From: Roseomonas elaeocarpi
Lineage (GTDB): Bacteria > Pseudomonadota > Alphaproteobacteria > Acetobacterales > Acetobacteraceae
Assembly: GCF_042433915.1 (NCBI RefSeq)
Contig: NZ_JBHLUN010000001.1
Coordinates: 248,001 to 312,000 of the forward strand
DNA length: 64,000 bases
Reading direction: 5' to 3'
The notes under the pieces: model-generated
The model's database searches: none
What the model saw: the letters and a program-made list of their open reading frames with translations, nothing else
Told to the model about the DNA's origin: nothing
Translations under genes and position numbers: made by a program
Shown: in pieces, positions 39,235 to 47,897 of the stretch
Layout of the letters: each line of letters begins with the position of its first letter
Position numbering within the stretch: the first letter of the stretch is position 1

Positions 39235-40206
39235 ATGGCGGAGCGAGCGGACGGGGCGCTGGACTGTTTGATCGTGGGGGCGGGGCCTGCCGGGATGACG
39301 GCGGCGCTCTACCTCGCGCGCTTCGGGCGGCGCTTCGCGCTGGTGGACTCGGGCAGCAGCCGGGCGGACTGGATTCCGGTGTCGCACAACTTCCCCGTTT
39401 CGCCGGACGGGCTGGGCGGGCGCGAGATGCTGCGGCGCCAGCGCGAGAACCTCCGTCGCTACGACGTGGCGCCGCGGGTGGGAACCGTGACCGCGCTGCG
39501 CCAGACGGCGGAGAGCTTCCTGGCGGAGGTGGACGGCGACGCCGACCGGCCGATCCGCGCACGCCGCGTGCTGCTGGCGACCGGCGCGGTGGACGAGGAA
39601 CCGGCGCTGCCGAACCTGCGCGACGCGGTGCGCCGGGGCCTCGTGCGGTACTGCCCGATCTGCGACGGCTACGAGGCGCGGGGGCGGCGCATCGGCGTGC
39701 TGGGCCGTGGCGCGCGGGGCCTGGGCGAGGCGATCTTCGTGGCGCGCACCTACTCGCGCGACGTGACGCTGCTGACCACCGACGCGCCGATGGAGCTGGA
39801 CGAGGACCAGCGCGCGCGGCTGCGCGAGCACGGGGTGGCGGTGGTGGAGGAGCCGATCGACGCGCTGCTCTTCGAGGGCGACCGGATCGGGGCGCTGCGC
39901 GCCGGCGGGCGGGAACATCGCTTCGAGGTGCTGTATTCCGCGCTGGGCCTCGCCGTCCGCTCCGACCTCGCGCGGGGCCTGGGGGCGCAGCACGACGACA
40001 CGGGCGCGCTGCTGACGGGGCGGCACCTGCGCACCAGCGTTCGCGGCCTCTACGCCGCGGGCGACGTGGCGCGCGGGCTGAACCAGGTGGTGGTGGCGAT
40101 GGGCCACGCGGCGGTCGCGGCCACCGACATCCACAACCGCTGCGAGGTTCCCACCCAGGACGAGCCGGACGGCGCGGCGGCGCTGGCGGAAGGCGGGGCG
40201 GGGTAG
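39235..40206 (+). CDS. Thioredoxin-reductase-like FAD/NAD(P) oxidoreductase
   Basis: 323 aa. FAD motif LIVGAGPAGMTAALYLARFG at the N-terminus, a central redox-type CPIC (RYCPICDGYE), a degenerate second nucleotide motif (IGVLGRGARGLGEA, Gly-Arg-Gly), and the C-terminal FAD segment GLYAAGDVARGLNQVVVAMGHAAVAAT. The CPIC spacing suggests a functional dithiol. No thioredoxin gene is adjacent, so its electron acceptor is unknown. Confidence 0.88.
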   Translation: MAERADGALDCLIVGAGPAGMTAALYLARFGRRFALVDSGSSRADWIPVSHNFPVSPDGLGGREMLRRQRENLRRYDVAPRVGTVTALRQTAESFLAEVDGDADRPIRARRVLLATGAVDEEPALPNLRDAVRRGLVRYCPICDGYEARGRRIGVLGRGARGLGEAIFVARTYSRDVTLLTTDAPMELDEDQRARLREHGVAVVEEPIDALLFEGDRIGALRAGGREHRFEVLYSALGLAVRSDLARGLGAQHDDTGALLTGRHLRTSVRGLYAAGDVARGLNQVVVAMGHAAVAATDIHNRCEVPTQDEPDGAAALAEGGAG

Positions 40207-40250
40207 GGACGGGTCCGCGCGGGCCCTGCCCGCGCAGCTCCGGCCGGACC

Positions 40251-40415
40251 GGTTCTTTCCGAGTGCGGGAGCACGATGCCCGGAGGCTCCACCGGAACTT
40301 CCGCCCGGAGCATGGCGGCGTCCTCCGGAACTGGGCGGTTCCGAAGGACCCGTCGCTGGACCCTGCGGGCAAGCGGCTGGCTGTCCTGGTGGGGGACCAC
40401 CCGCTCGGCTACGCC
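40251..40415 (+). pseudogene. ligD: Remnant of the LigD 3'-phosphoesterase domain
   Basis: One frame reads FRVREHDARRLHRNFRPEHG, then GVLRNWAVPKDPSLDPAGKR and LAVLVGDHPLGYA. This is the start of the 3'-phosphoesterase domain of bacterial NHEJ ligase LigD (family pattern F-V-x-Q-x-HDARRLHYDFR-LE-x-x-GVLKSWAVPKGPSLDP). The match stops abruptly near 40415 and the continuation (ADFEGxIPxGxYG) is missing. Only about 55 of the 800-plus residues of LigD remain. It lies in the 333-bp gap before the racemase gene. Confidence 0.8.
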
Positions 40416-40539
40416 ACTCCGGCTGCGGTCGCGGCCCAGCCCGTCATTGCGACGGGCGTCCGCGTAGTTCGCCCGTGCGTCCCGGGCCGGACAGGCGACG
40501 GGCCCGGGGCCGGATGAAACAGAAGAACGGAGAAACGGC

Positions 40540-41280
40540 GTGCGCAGGATTGGCCTTCTCGGCGGCATGAGCTTCGAGAGCTCCGCCCTTTACTACCGGA
40601 TGATCAACGAGGCGGTGCGCGAGCGCCTGGGCGGGTGGCACTCGGCCGACATCCTCATGCGCTCGGTCGACTTCCAGGTCGTGGTCGACATGCAGCGGGC
40701 AGGGCGTTGGGACGAGGCCGGACGGTATCTCGCCGAGGCGGCCCAGGAACTGGAGGCCGCCGGTGCCGGGTGCATCGTGGTGTGCACCGTGACCATGCAT
40801 CTCGTCGCCCCGGCCATCGAGGCCGCGGTGGCCGTGCCCGTCCTCCACGTCATCGACGTCACGGCAGCGCGTCTCAAGGCCGCCAGGCGCCGCCGGCCGC
40901 TTCTCCTGGCGACGCGCTACACGATGGAGGAGGGTTTCTATCAGGCCCGGATGAAGCGCCACGGCATCGACGTCATGATCCCGGGCCCGGACGGCCGCAC
41001 GCTCACGCACGACATCATCTTCGACGAGCTCTGCGCCGGGAAGGTGCTCGACCGCTCGCGCGAGGTGCTGATCGGCCTGGTCGCGCAAGCAAAGGCACAG
41101 GGCGCGGACAGCCTGATCTTCGGCTGCACGGAGATCGGCATGATCCTCGACGTGGACGGTACGCCTCTGCCTGGCTTCGACAGCACCGCCATCCACGCCG
41201 CGGCGGCGGTGGATTTCGCGCTCGGCGTCGACGCGCAGAACCACGGCGCCCGCTGCGGAGAGGCGACGAGCGCGTCGTAA
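40540..41280 (+). CDS. Aspartate/glutamate racemase family protein (YgeA/RacX-like)
   Basis: 246 aa with a GTG start (ACGGAG upstream). Follows E. coli YgeA almost motif for motif: RRIGLLGGMSFESSALYYRMINE, SADILMRSVDF, RYTMEEGFYQARM, IIFDELCAGK and FGCTEIGMIL. Both catalytic cysteines are present (VVCTVTMH and FGCTE). The residue after the first CT is Val where the family normally has Asn (CTNTMH). The last 20 residues extend past the usual end. Cofactor-independent amino acid racemisation is the family role; the N-to-V change may alter substrate or activity. Confidence 0.87.
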   Translation: MRRIGLLGGMSFESSALYYRMINEAVRERLGGWHSADILMRSVDFQVVVDMQRAGRWDEAGRYLAEAAQELEAAGAGCIVVCTVTMHLVAPAIEAAVAVPVLHVIDVTAARLKAARRRRPLLLATRYTMEEGFYQARMKRHGIDVMIPGPDGRTLTHDIIFDELCAGKVLDRSREVLIGLVAQAKAQGADSLIFGCTEIGMILDVDGTPLPGFDSTAIHAAAAVDFALGVDAQNHGARCGEATSAS

Positions 41281-41791
41281 TCGGCGATGCCGTGCTCCGT
41301 GCGGACCACGGGGCGGTCGGCCCGGTCGGACAAAGGAGCTGGGCGCGGTGACTTGGACGCCGGCATCTCTCCGTTCGGGTTCCCGGGTGGGCCGAGCAGG
41401 GCAGGCGGTCCTGTTCTCGGCAAGCCGGGGCGGAGGGCGCCACTGGCGCGTGGCGCTGCATCTGTCCGGCCGGCCGATATCGCCCGCCGATGTTGCCTCG
41501 ACCTTTCGCCGTCCGGCGTCGCCCTCGCATCGGCGAGCCGCGGGTTCCTCTGGTGCCATGGCTGGCGGCGATCGTCGGGCGCAGGTGGAGCGATCCGCTT
41601 CGCAGTCTCGGCCGCCGGCTGGCCGGGGCATCAGGGAGCGATCCGTCCGCCGGTGAGCGCGGGGTCCCGGTTACCAGTGCCTTTTCTGCTCTTTTTCTGC
41701 TCTTTCGGGAGCAGGAAAAGCTTTTCCTTGGCTGATTTTGGTCGCTAAGCTCCGGTCGAACCGCCTGATCACGGGACGGGATGCTACCCTG
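41281..41791. other. Intergenic region upstream of the LacI regulator; no gene seen
   Basis: 511 bp. The first 400 bp hold no recognisable frame, repeat or remnant. The last 110 bp are AT-richer and carry nested inverted repeats (annotated at 41691-41728), so this is probably the promoter of the lacI-type gene. Confidence 0.5.
41691..41728. promoter_or_regulatory. Overlapping palindromes, candidate LacI-family operator
   Basis: CTTTTTCTGCTC (41691-41702) pairs with GAGCAGGAAAAG (41709-41720) across a 6-nt loop with one G-U. The right half also forms a perfect 16-bp palindrome with the next bases, AGGAAAAGCTTTTCCT (41713-41728). The two structures are mutually exclusive. The site is 64 bp upstream of the proposed LacI start. 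Confidence 0.55.
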
Positions 41792-42817
41792 ATGCTGAAG
41801 GCTGCAGTCACGATCCACGATGTTGCCAAGGCTGCCGGTGTCAGCATCGGCACCGTGTCGAAAGTGCTGAACAATCAGGGCCGCTTCACGGAAGAAACCC
41901 GCATTCGCGTGCGGCAGTCGGCGGAATCGCTGCGGTTTCAGCCCAATGCCTTGGCGCAGAGCCTGCACCAGAAACGCTCCTATACAGTAGGCCTGGTGAG
42001 CCGCGACTCCTTTGGCCGCTTCAGCCTGCCCCTGCTGGAGGGTATCGAGAACGCGCTGGACCCGGCCCGCATGGCTGTTTTCGTGTGCAAGCCGACCGAC
42101 GATCCGGTTCATGAACGCCGTCACATCGAATCCCTGATGGCCAAGCGGGTCGACGGACTGATCGTGACCTCCCGCAGGACGGACAAGCGGCCTCCGGTGG
42201 ACTTGGCCGGCACGTCGATGCCCGTCGTGTACGCTTATGCTCAACCGGAAGGGTCCGAGGCGGTCTGCGTGCTGCCGGACGACCGGGGCGGCGGTCAGCT
42301 GGCGGGGCAGCACTTGCTGTGCCTGGGGCGCACTGCACTGGCGCACGTCACGGGGCCTGAACATTTCACCGCCGTGCGGGAACGTCGCCAGGGCTTCGAG
42401 GAGGCCTTGCGCGAAGCGGGAAGGAGCCTCGATCCGGACTGGTACCTGAGCGGCCCGTGGAGCGAGGCCTGGGGGCATGAAGCCGTCGGGCGGCTGCTCG
42501 AACATGGCCCGCGGTTCGACGCGATTTTCTGCGGCAGCGATCAGATCGCGCGCGGCGTGGCTGACGCGCTGCGGGAGCGCGGCCTGCGTGTTCCCGAGGA
42601 TGTGGCCCTGGTCGGCTACGACAACTGGGACATCATTGCCGCGGCGACCCGGCCGCCGCTGACCACGATTGATCCGTGCCTCGAGACACTGGGGCAGCAG
42701 GCCGCGTCCTGCCTGCTCGCCATGATCGCGGGCGCGGAAGCCACGGTTCCACGCGTGATCCGCCATCCCTGTCGGTTGGTGGTCCGTCAGTCATGCGGTG
42801 GTGAAGCGCTTCTTTAA
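41792..42817 (+). CDS. LacI-family transcriptional regulator of the sugar importer/GH127 operon
   Basis: 341 aa. Helix-turn-helix VTIHDVAKAAGVSIGTVSKVLN and hinge ALAQSLHQKRSYTVGLV, then a periplasmic-binding-protein-like effector domain ending LTTIDPCLETLGQQAASCLLAMIAG. I start at ATG 41792, 4 residues before the HTH; an in-frame ATG at 41738 would add a non-homologous stretch. Immediately upstream of a sugar ABC importer and GH127 gene on the same strand, so a sugar-responsive repressor of these genes is likely. Confidence 0.9.
   Translation: MLKAAVTIHDVAKAAGVSIGTVSKVLNNQGRFTEETRIRVRQSAESLRFQPNALAQSLHQKRSYTVGLVSRDSFGRFSLPLLEGIENALDPARMAVFVCKPTDDPVHERRHIESLMAKRVDGLIVTSRRTDKRPPVDLAGTSMPVVYAYAQPEGSEAVCVLPDDRGGGQLAGQHLLCLGRTALAHVTGPEHFTAVRERRQGFEEALREAGRSLDPDWYLSGPWSEAWGHEAVGRLLEHGPRFDAIFCGSDQIARGVADALRERGLRVPEDVALVGYDNWDIIAAATRPPLTTIDPCLETLGQQAASCLLAMIAGAEATVPRVIRHPCRLVVRQSCGGEALL
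42803..42812. promoter_or_regulatory. Candidate LacI-type operator GAAGCGCTTC
   Basis: Perfect 10-bp palindrome with the central CG and flanking AA/TT typical of LacI-family operators. It overlaps the last codons of the regulator gene and lies 40 bp upstream of the importer's first gene, a position suited to repressing it. Confidence 0.45.
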
Positions 42818-42852
42818 AGCGGCCGGAAGTGCCGCGAACAACAGGAGACGTC

Positions 42853-44097
42853 ATGAGCAAGCTGACCAGGATCGCGGCCGGGCTCTTGTCCCTGGTGCTG
42901 TGCACCGGAGCTGCGCGAGCCGCCGAGATGACCATGTGGGCCCGTGCCACGACCGAAGCCTACTCGGTCGCCGTGGTGAAGGCGTGGAACGAGGCCCACG
43001 CGGACAAGATCACGCTGAACCTGATCCCCAACGAGCAGTTCGTCGCCAAGGTGGGCACCGCCATCGCGGCAGGCTCGCCGCCGGACCTGATGTCCATCGA
43101 CCTGGTCTACGTTCCTTCCTTCGCCCGGGCGGAGCAGCTGACCGACCTCACGGATATGGCCAGGACGCTGCCGTTCCTTGACAAGCTCAGCCCGTCGCAC
43201 GTCCGGCTGGGCACCTTCGAGAACAGACTCTACGCGCTGCCCTACAGTGCCGAAGCGTCGGTCCTGATGTTCAACAAGGCCCTGTTCCGTCGCGCCGGGC
43301 TGAATCCGGATGCGCCGCCGCAAACCTGGGCTGAGGTCCAGGCCGCGGCGGAGAAGATCACCGCGCTCGGGGACGGCAACTACGGCTATTACTTCCCGGG
43401 CAACACGGCCGGGCTCAACGTGTTCACCTTCCTGCCGCGCATCTGGGCGAGGGGCGGGGACATCCTGAGTGCCGATGGCACGAAGGCGACGCTCACGGAC
43501 CCGGCGGTTGCCGCGGCACTGAACCACTTCCGTGCCCTCTGGGCCGCCGGCACCGTCCCGCCATCGGCGCGCGCGGACGGCGCGGAAAACACCATTGCCA
43601 CCCCGGCCAGCGGCAAGGTCGGTCTTTGGTCCGGCGGTGCCTTCACCCTCACCGGGCTTCGTCGCCTCGCCCCCAACCTGGAGGTCGGTGCCACCTTCAT
43701 CCCGGGCGACACCGCCGGGCAGTGGTCATCCTTCGCGGGAGGGGACTCGATCGCCATACCGCGCGGCAGCAAGCAGGCGCGCACGGCCTGGGAGTTCATT
43801 CAGTGGACCTACTCGCCGGAGGTGCAGATCAACATCCTGGCGCGCAACCGCTTCCTGCCGGTTCGGACTGACCTGGCGCGCAACGAATTCAGCGAGAAGG
43901 AGCCCGCCTACCTGGTCGCGGCCGAGGCGATCGCGAAGGGACGCACGCCCTACAGCTTCGTCTACAACGACCTGCTCAACAGCCCTCAAGGTCCCTTCCT
44001 GCGCATGCTGCAACGCGCCGTTTTCGACGGCGACGTGCCAGGCGCCATCACGGAAGCGCAGAAACGGTTCGAGCAGATCATCGATCAGGACCGCTGA
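42853..44097 (+). CDS. Sugar ABC transporter substrate-binding protein (SBP family 1)
   Basis: 414 aa. Signal peptide MSKLTRIAAGLLSLVLCTGAARA, then the family 1 fold: VAVVKAWNEAHADKITLNLIP, GSPPDLMSIDLVYVPSFA, LPYSAEASVLMFNKALFRRAGL and the late WEFIQWTYSPEVQ. Start at 42853 with AGGAG upstream. First gene of an operon with two MalF/MalG-type permeases and a GH127 enzyme (gaps 5 bp, then 4-bp overlaps). The ligand is probably a plant-derived oligosaccharide or glycoside. Confidence 0.9.
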   Translation: MSKLTRIAAGLLSLVLCTGAARAAEMTMWARATTEAYSVAVVKAWNEAHADKITLNLIPNEQFVAKVGTAIAAGSPPDLMSIDLVYVPSFARAEQLTDLTDMARTLPFLDKLSPSHVRLGTFENRLYALPYSAEASVLMFNKALFRRAGLNPDAPPQTWAEVQAAAEKITALGDGNYGYYFPGNTAGLNVFTFLPRIWARGGDILSADGTKATLTDPAVAAALNHFRALWAAGTVPPSARADGAENTIATPASGKVGLWSGGAFTLTGLRRLAPNLEVGATFIPGDTAGQWSSFAGGDSIAIPRGSKQARTAWEFIQWTYSPEVQINILARNRFLPVRTDLARNEFSEKEPAYLVAAEAIAKGRTPYSFVYNDLLNSPQGPFLRMLQRAVFDGDVPGAITEAQKRFEQIIDQDR

Positions 44098-44102
44098 GTT
44101 CC

Positions 44103-44972
44103 ATGAAACGACGCGGTGGTCTCGGCTGGGTCTTCGTCGCGCCGGCGCTGGCGCTCACCGGGGTGTTCTTCCTGTGGCCGCTGGTGCTGGTGGGCTGGAT
44201 CTCGGCACATAACTGGCCGTTGATCGGGCGCGTGCGCTGGGTGGGCTGGCGCAACTACCTTGCCGCCTTCGACGACGAATTGTTCCTGAGCGCGCTGCGC
44301 TTCACACTGGCTTACACCGCCATCATCACGCCGGTGCTGTTCGTGATCGCCTTCGGCCTCGCTCTCCTGGCCAACGTGGACCGGCGGGGGGCCGCCCTGT
44401 TCCGCACGGTGTGGTTTCTGCCGACCTCCATCGGCATCAGCACGGCGAGCGTACTCTGGGTCTGGATGCTGAACGGCGACGTGGGCGTGTTCACCGCCAT
44501 CCTGAACCGGCTGGGCCTGGTGTCCGGTCCGGTTCCCTACCTCGACTCAGTGCCGGGTGCCTTCGTGGCCGCGTCGTCGATGGTGGTCTGGAAGACCGTC
44601 GGGTTCACCATGGTCCTGCTGCTGGTCGGCCTGCGCGCCATTCCGGCGGAACTGCACGAGGCGGCGCGCATCGACGGTGCGGGCGGCTGGCAGGCGTTCC
44701 GCTACGTCACCATGCCGCTGATGCGACGGTCCGTGAAGCTGGCCTTGCTGCTGTCCGTTACCGGCTCGCTGCTGGTGTTTGATCCGTTCTACGTCATCAC
44801 CCGCGGTGGACCACAGAACGGCACCATGAGCTTGGTGTACTGGGTCTACAACAGCGCCTTCGTGTCCTTTCGGGTTGGCTACGCCGCGGCACTGGCGCTG
44901 CTGGTGCTGGCGCTGGTGCTGGCGGTGAACCTTGCCCAGATGGTGCTGCTGCGCGACGGGGATGACGCATGA
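44103..44972 (+). CDS. Sugar ABC transporter permease (MalF/UgpA type)
   Basis: 289 aa, six membrane segments. The EAA loop is IPAELHEAARIDGAGGWQAFRYVTMPLM. Overlaps the next permease start by 4 bp. No ATP-binding subunit is encoded in this operon, so it presumably shares an MsmX/UgpC-type ATPase encoded elsewhere. Confidence 0.92.
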   Translation: MKRRGGLGWVFVAPALALTGVFFLWPLVLVGWISAHNWPLIGRVRWVGWRNYLAAFDDELFLSALRFTLAYTAIITPVLFVIAFGLALLANVDRRGAALFRTVWFLPTSIGISTASVLWVWMLNGDVGVFTAILNRLGLVSGPVPYLDSVPGAFVAASSMVVWKTVGFTMVLLLVGLRAIPAELHEAARIDGAGGWQAFRYVTMPLMRRSVKLALLLSVTGSLLVFDPFYVITRGGPQNGTMSLVYWVYNSAFVSFRVGYAAALALLVLALVLAVNLAQMVLLRDGDDA

Positions 44973-45808
44973 CCGGGAGGACGACGTTCTCGGCCTTCGC
45001 CTACTACGCCACGGCCGGCACGATTACGCTGATCTTCCTGTTCCCGGTGGCCTGGGTCGCATTCGCATCTTTTCAGCCTTCGGCCGGTGCATCCGCCCTG
45101 CCTGGCTGGCTTCCGTCCTCCTTCACCCTGGCCAACTACGCAGGACTGCTGAGCGGCACCACCGGCTTCTGGCGCTACCTGTGGAACAGCCTCGTCGTGG
45201 CAGCGGGCAGCGCGGTGGGTGTCGCCCTGATCGCCACGCCCGCGGCCTACGGCTTCACGCGCTTCTCGTTCTTCGGCCGGCGTCTGGCCTTCGTGCTCAC
45301 GCTCGTGGCGATCATGGTGCCGTTCCAGACGGTGCTGACACCGCTCTTCCTCGTGCTGCGTATCCTGGGACTGCAGAACTCGCTGTTCGGTCTGGGCATC
45401 GTCTACACCACCTTTCATCTGCCGCTCGGCATCCTGATCATGATGGCTGCTCTTCAGGGCGTGCCGCGTGCTCTTGATGAGGCGGCCACCATCGACGGGG
45501 CAAGCGAGATGGACATCCTGCTCCGTGTCCTCTTGCCGCTGATCCGCCCCAGCTTGGTGACCGTGGTGCTCGTGAACTTCATCTCGAGCTGGAACGAGTT
45601 CCTGGCCGCCCTGATCCTGATGACGGATCAGAGCAACTACACCATGCCGGTGATGCTGGTGACGATCTCGTTCGGCTATCTCGGCGCGGTCGACTGGGGC
45701 GCCCTGCAGGCGGGAACGGTGCTGACGATCCTGCCCTGCCTCGTCCTGACAGCCGCCTTCCAACGCTACTACGTGCAAGGCCTGCTGGCCGGCTCGACGA
45801 AAGGATGA
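44969..45808 (+). CDS. Sugar ABC transporter permease (MalG/UgpE type)
   Basis: 279 aa, six membrane segments. EAA loop VPRALDEAATIDGASEMDILLRVLLPLIRPSLVTV; the SSWNEFLAALILM motif is typical of this subunit. Overlaps the GH127 gene by 4 bp, indicating translational coupling of transport and glycoside cleavage. Confidence 0.92.
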   Translation: MTGRTTFSAFAYYATAGTITLIFLFPVAWVAFASFQPSAGASALPGWLPSSFTLANYAGLLSGTTGFWRYLWNSLVVAAGSAVGVALIATPAAYGFTRFSFFGRRLAFVLTLVAIMVPFQTVLTPLFLVLRILGLQNSLFGLGIVYTTFHLPLGILIMMAALQGVPRALDEAATIDGASEMDILLRVLLPLIRPSLVTVVLVNFISSWNEFLAALILMTDQSNYTMPVMLVTISFGYLGAVDWGALQAGTVLTILPCLVLTAAFQRYYVQGLLAGSTKG

Positions 45809-47664
45809 ATGCCATGAACGAGGCACGGCTACGATCCCTTCCTCCTGGCGCGATCGCACCGCGCGGATGGCTTCGCGATCAACTCCAGCTGCAAGCCGAC
45901 GGCCTCACGGGCCGGCTGGAGGAGGTGTGGCCCGATGTCGGACCGAACAGCGGCTGGCTCGGCGGTTCGGGAGAAAGCTGGGAGCGCGGCCCCTACTACC
46001 TCGACGGCCTCGTCCCGCTCGCCTGGAGCCTCGACGACGTCGGGCTGAAGCACAAGGCGTCCAAGTGGATCGAGTGGATGCTCGCGAGTCAACGGCCGGA
46101 TGGCTGGTTCGGTCCGGCCGGCAACGACGACTGGTGGACGCGCATGGTGGCTCTGAAGGTGTTGATGCAGTACGCGGAGGCCACGGACGATCCGCGCGTG
46201 GTGCCGTTCATGCAGCGCTACTTCGCCTACCAGCGGGCGGCGCTGCCGGAGCGGCCGCTGCAGAAATGGGCTGTCGCGCGCGGCCAGGAGAACATCCTGG
46301 CGATCCTGTGGCTGCATGAACGCGCACCCGACCCGGCCCTCGCCAGCCTGGCCGCGACCGTGCTGAGCATGACGGTGGACTGGGGCACCTACCTGACCGA
46401 GGATCTCGTCCAAGGCCCGGCGACCCGGTTCAGCCACCTGACCCACGTGGTCAACGTTGCCATGGGTCTGAAGCTGCCGGCGTTGCGGGAGATGCTGGGC
46501 GAGCAAGGCCAGCGCGACCTGCTGAACAAGGCGCTTGCCAATCTCGACCGCCTCCACGGTCAGGCCACCGGCATGTTTTCGGGGGACGAGTGGCTGGCCG
46601 GCAATTCGCCGCACCACGGTACGGAGCTCTGCGCCGTGGTGGAGACGATGTTCTCGCTGGAGGTGCTGGCACGCATCTACGGTTCCGGGGTATTCGGCGA
46701 TCGGCTGGAACGTGTGGCGTTCAACGCCCTGGCGGCCACGGTGACGGCCGATATGACGGCGCACCAGTACCATCAGCAGCCGAATCAGGTCCTGGCAACG
46801 ATTGCGCGCCGCGACTGGACCTACAGCAGCGATGCACCGAACATCTTCGGCCTCGAGCCTCATTTCGGCTGTTGCACGGCAAACCTCCACCAGGGCTGGC
46901 CGAAGTTGGCAACAAGTCTCTGGGCCGAGGACGCGGAGGGTGGGTTGGCCGCCATCGCCTATGCTCCCTGCCTCGTTCGTGGCCGTGCGATTGGCCTGGA
47001 CGTCAGCACCGATTATCCGTTCGACGAAACGGTGGCCGTGCGCGTGACGGAGGCCGCTTCCGGAGCGCGTCGCCTGAGCTTGCGCGTTCCGGCCTGGTGC
47101 GATGACGCGCGACTGACGCTGAACGGCGAGGACCTTCCCGTTGCACCGGCCGACGGCATCGTTGTGCTCAGTCGTGAATGGAAGGCCGGCGATACCGTCA
47201 CCTTGCGCTTGCCCATGCCAGTCCGGGTCGAGACCCGCCTCAACGGCGCGGTCAGTCTCCACATCGGGCCGCTGACCCTGGCTTACTGCCCCGGCGAGAT
47301 CTGGCGGGGCATCCCGGACACGCCCGGGCTGGGTGACTGGGAGGTGATGCCGCGTGGCAGCTGGAACTACGGCCTGGAAACCGAAGCGGGCGCCGTGAGC
47401 TTGCAGGCCCTGGTTGAAAGGCGGCCGCCCTCGCGACAGCCCTTCGCGCTGGCGACAGCACCGGTTCGCGTGATGACCAAAGGACGTTTCGTGAAGGAGT
47501 GGCGGCTCGAAGACAATTCGGCGGCTCCACCGCCGCCCAGCCCCGTGACAAGCAATCAGACGCCACGTCCGATCACGCTGATCCCTTACGGCTGTGCCCG
47601 GCTGCGCATCTGTGAATTTCCGCGCCTCGAACCGCAGGAGTTTACTGGCTACGTATTCGACTGA
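45805..47664 (+). CDS. GH127-type glycoside hydrolase (beta-L-arabinofuranosidase family)
   Basis: 619 aa, no signal peptide, therefore cytoplasmic. An (alpha/alpha)6 barrel is suggested by WFGPAGNDDWWTRMVALKVLMQYAEAT, ETMFSLEVLARIYG and HFGCCTANLHQGWPKL, followed by beta-rich C-terminal domains. The zinc-thiolate site known from Bifidobacterium HypBA1 (Glu-x-Cys plus a Cys-Cys pair) is visible as E274-L-C276 and C356-C357. The enzyme should cleave an arabinofuranoside or related glycoside after import. Alternative ATG at 45814 lacks the AAGG spacing of 45805. Confidence 0.88.
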   Translation: MNAMNEARLRSLPPGAIAPRGWLRDQLQLQADGLTGRLEEVWPDVGPNSGWLGGSGESWERGPYYLDGLVPLAWSLDDVGLKHKASKWIEWMLASQRPDGWFGPAGNDDWWTRMVALKVLMQYAEATDDPRVVPFMQRYFAYQRAALPERPLQKWAVARGQENILAILWLHERAPDPALASLAATVLSMTVDWGTYLTEDLVQGPATRFSHLTHVVNVAMGLKLPALREMLGEQGQRDLLNKALANLDRLHGQATGMFSGDEWLAGNSPHHGTELCAVVETMFSLEVLARIYGSGVFGDRLERVAFNALAATVTADMTAHQYHQQPNQVLATIARRDWTYSSDAPNIFGLEPHFGCCTANLHQGWPKLATSLWAEDAEGGLAAIAYAPCLVRGRAIGLDVSTDYPFDETVAVRVTEAASGARRLSLRVPAWCDDARLTLNGEDLPVAPADGIVVLSREWKAGDTVTLRLPMPVRVETRLNGAVSLHIGPLTLAYCPGEIWRGIPDTPGLGDWEVMPRGSWNYGLETEAGAVSLQALVERRPPSRQPFALATAPVRVMTKGRFVKEWRLEDNSAAPPPPSPVTSNQTPRPITLIPYGCARLRICEFPRLEPQEFTGYVFD

Positions 47665-47862
47665 TCTCTGCGGCGGCGGAAGCTCCGGCATCACCTTGAG
47701 GCGGGGTGCTGGCGCCCGCGAAACGGTTGGAGCCGGGCGGGATGAGCCGGAGTGCGGCTGTCGCGAAGCGGGCCCCCGGCAACCGGACCGGGCGTAAGCA
47801 CCGGGGCTCCGCGGCTGATCCGTGTGTCCGGTGAAAAAGAGCCGGTCCCATGGAGCAGCCTT
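47665..47862. other. Intergenic region upstream of the ECF sigma gene
   Basis: 198 bp after the GH127 stop with no gene or terminator that I can identify. It leads into the sigma-factor promoter at 47863. Confidence 0.4.
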
Positions 47863-47888
47863 GTAACCTTTCAGCTCCGATCGGCGAA
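47863..47888 (+). promoter_or_regulatory. ECF promoter GTAACC-N16-CGAA (SigF type)
   Basis: GTAACC at 47863-47868 and CGAA at 47885-47888 with exactly 16 bp between. As I recall, this is the consensus reported for Caulobacter SigF-dependent promoters. It lies directly upstream of an ECF sigma gene paired with an NrsF-like gene, as expected for autoregulation. The predicted start of transcription falls within a few bases of the proposed ATG at 47898, implying a near-leaderless message or a later start codon. Confidence 0.75.
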
Positions 47889-47897
47889 TATGGAGGC

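Noticed and set aside
41281..41680. Possible gene between the racemase and the LacI regulator
   Set aside because: Frames on both strands are Arg/Ser/Gly low complexity without a start signal or recognisable motif.
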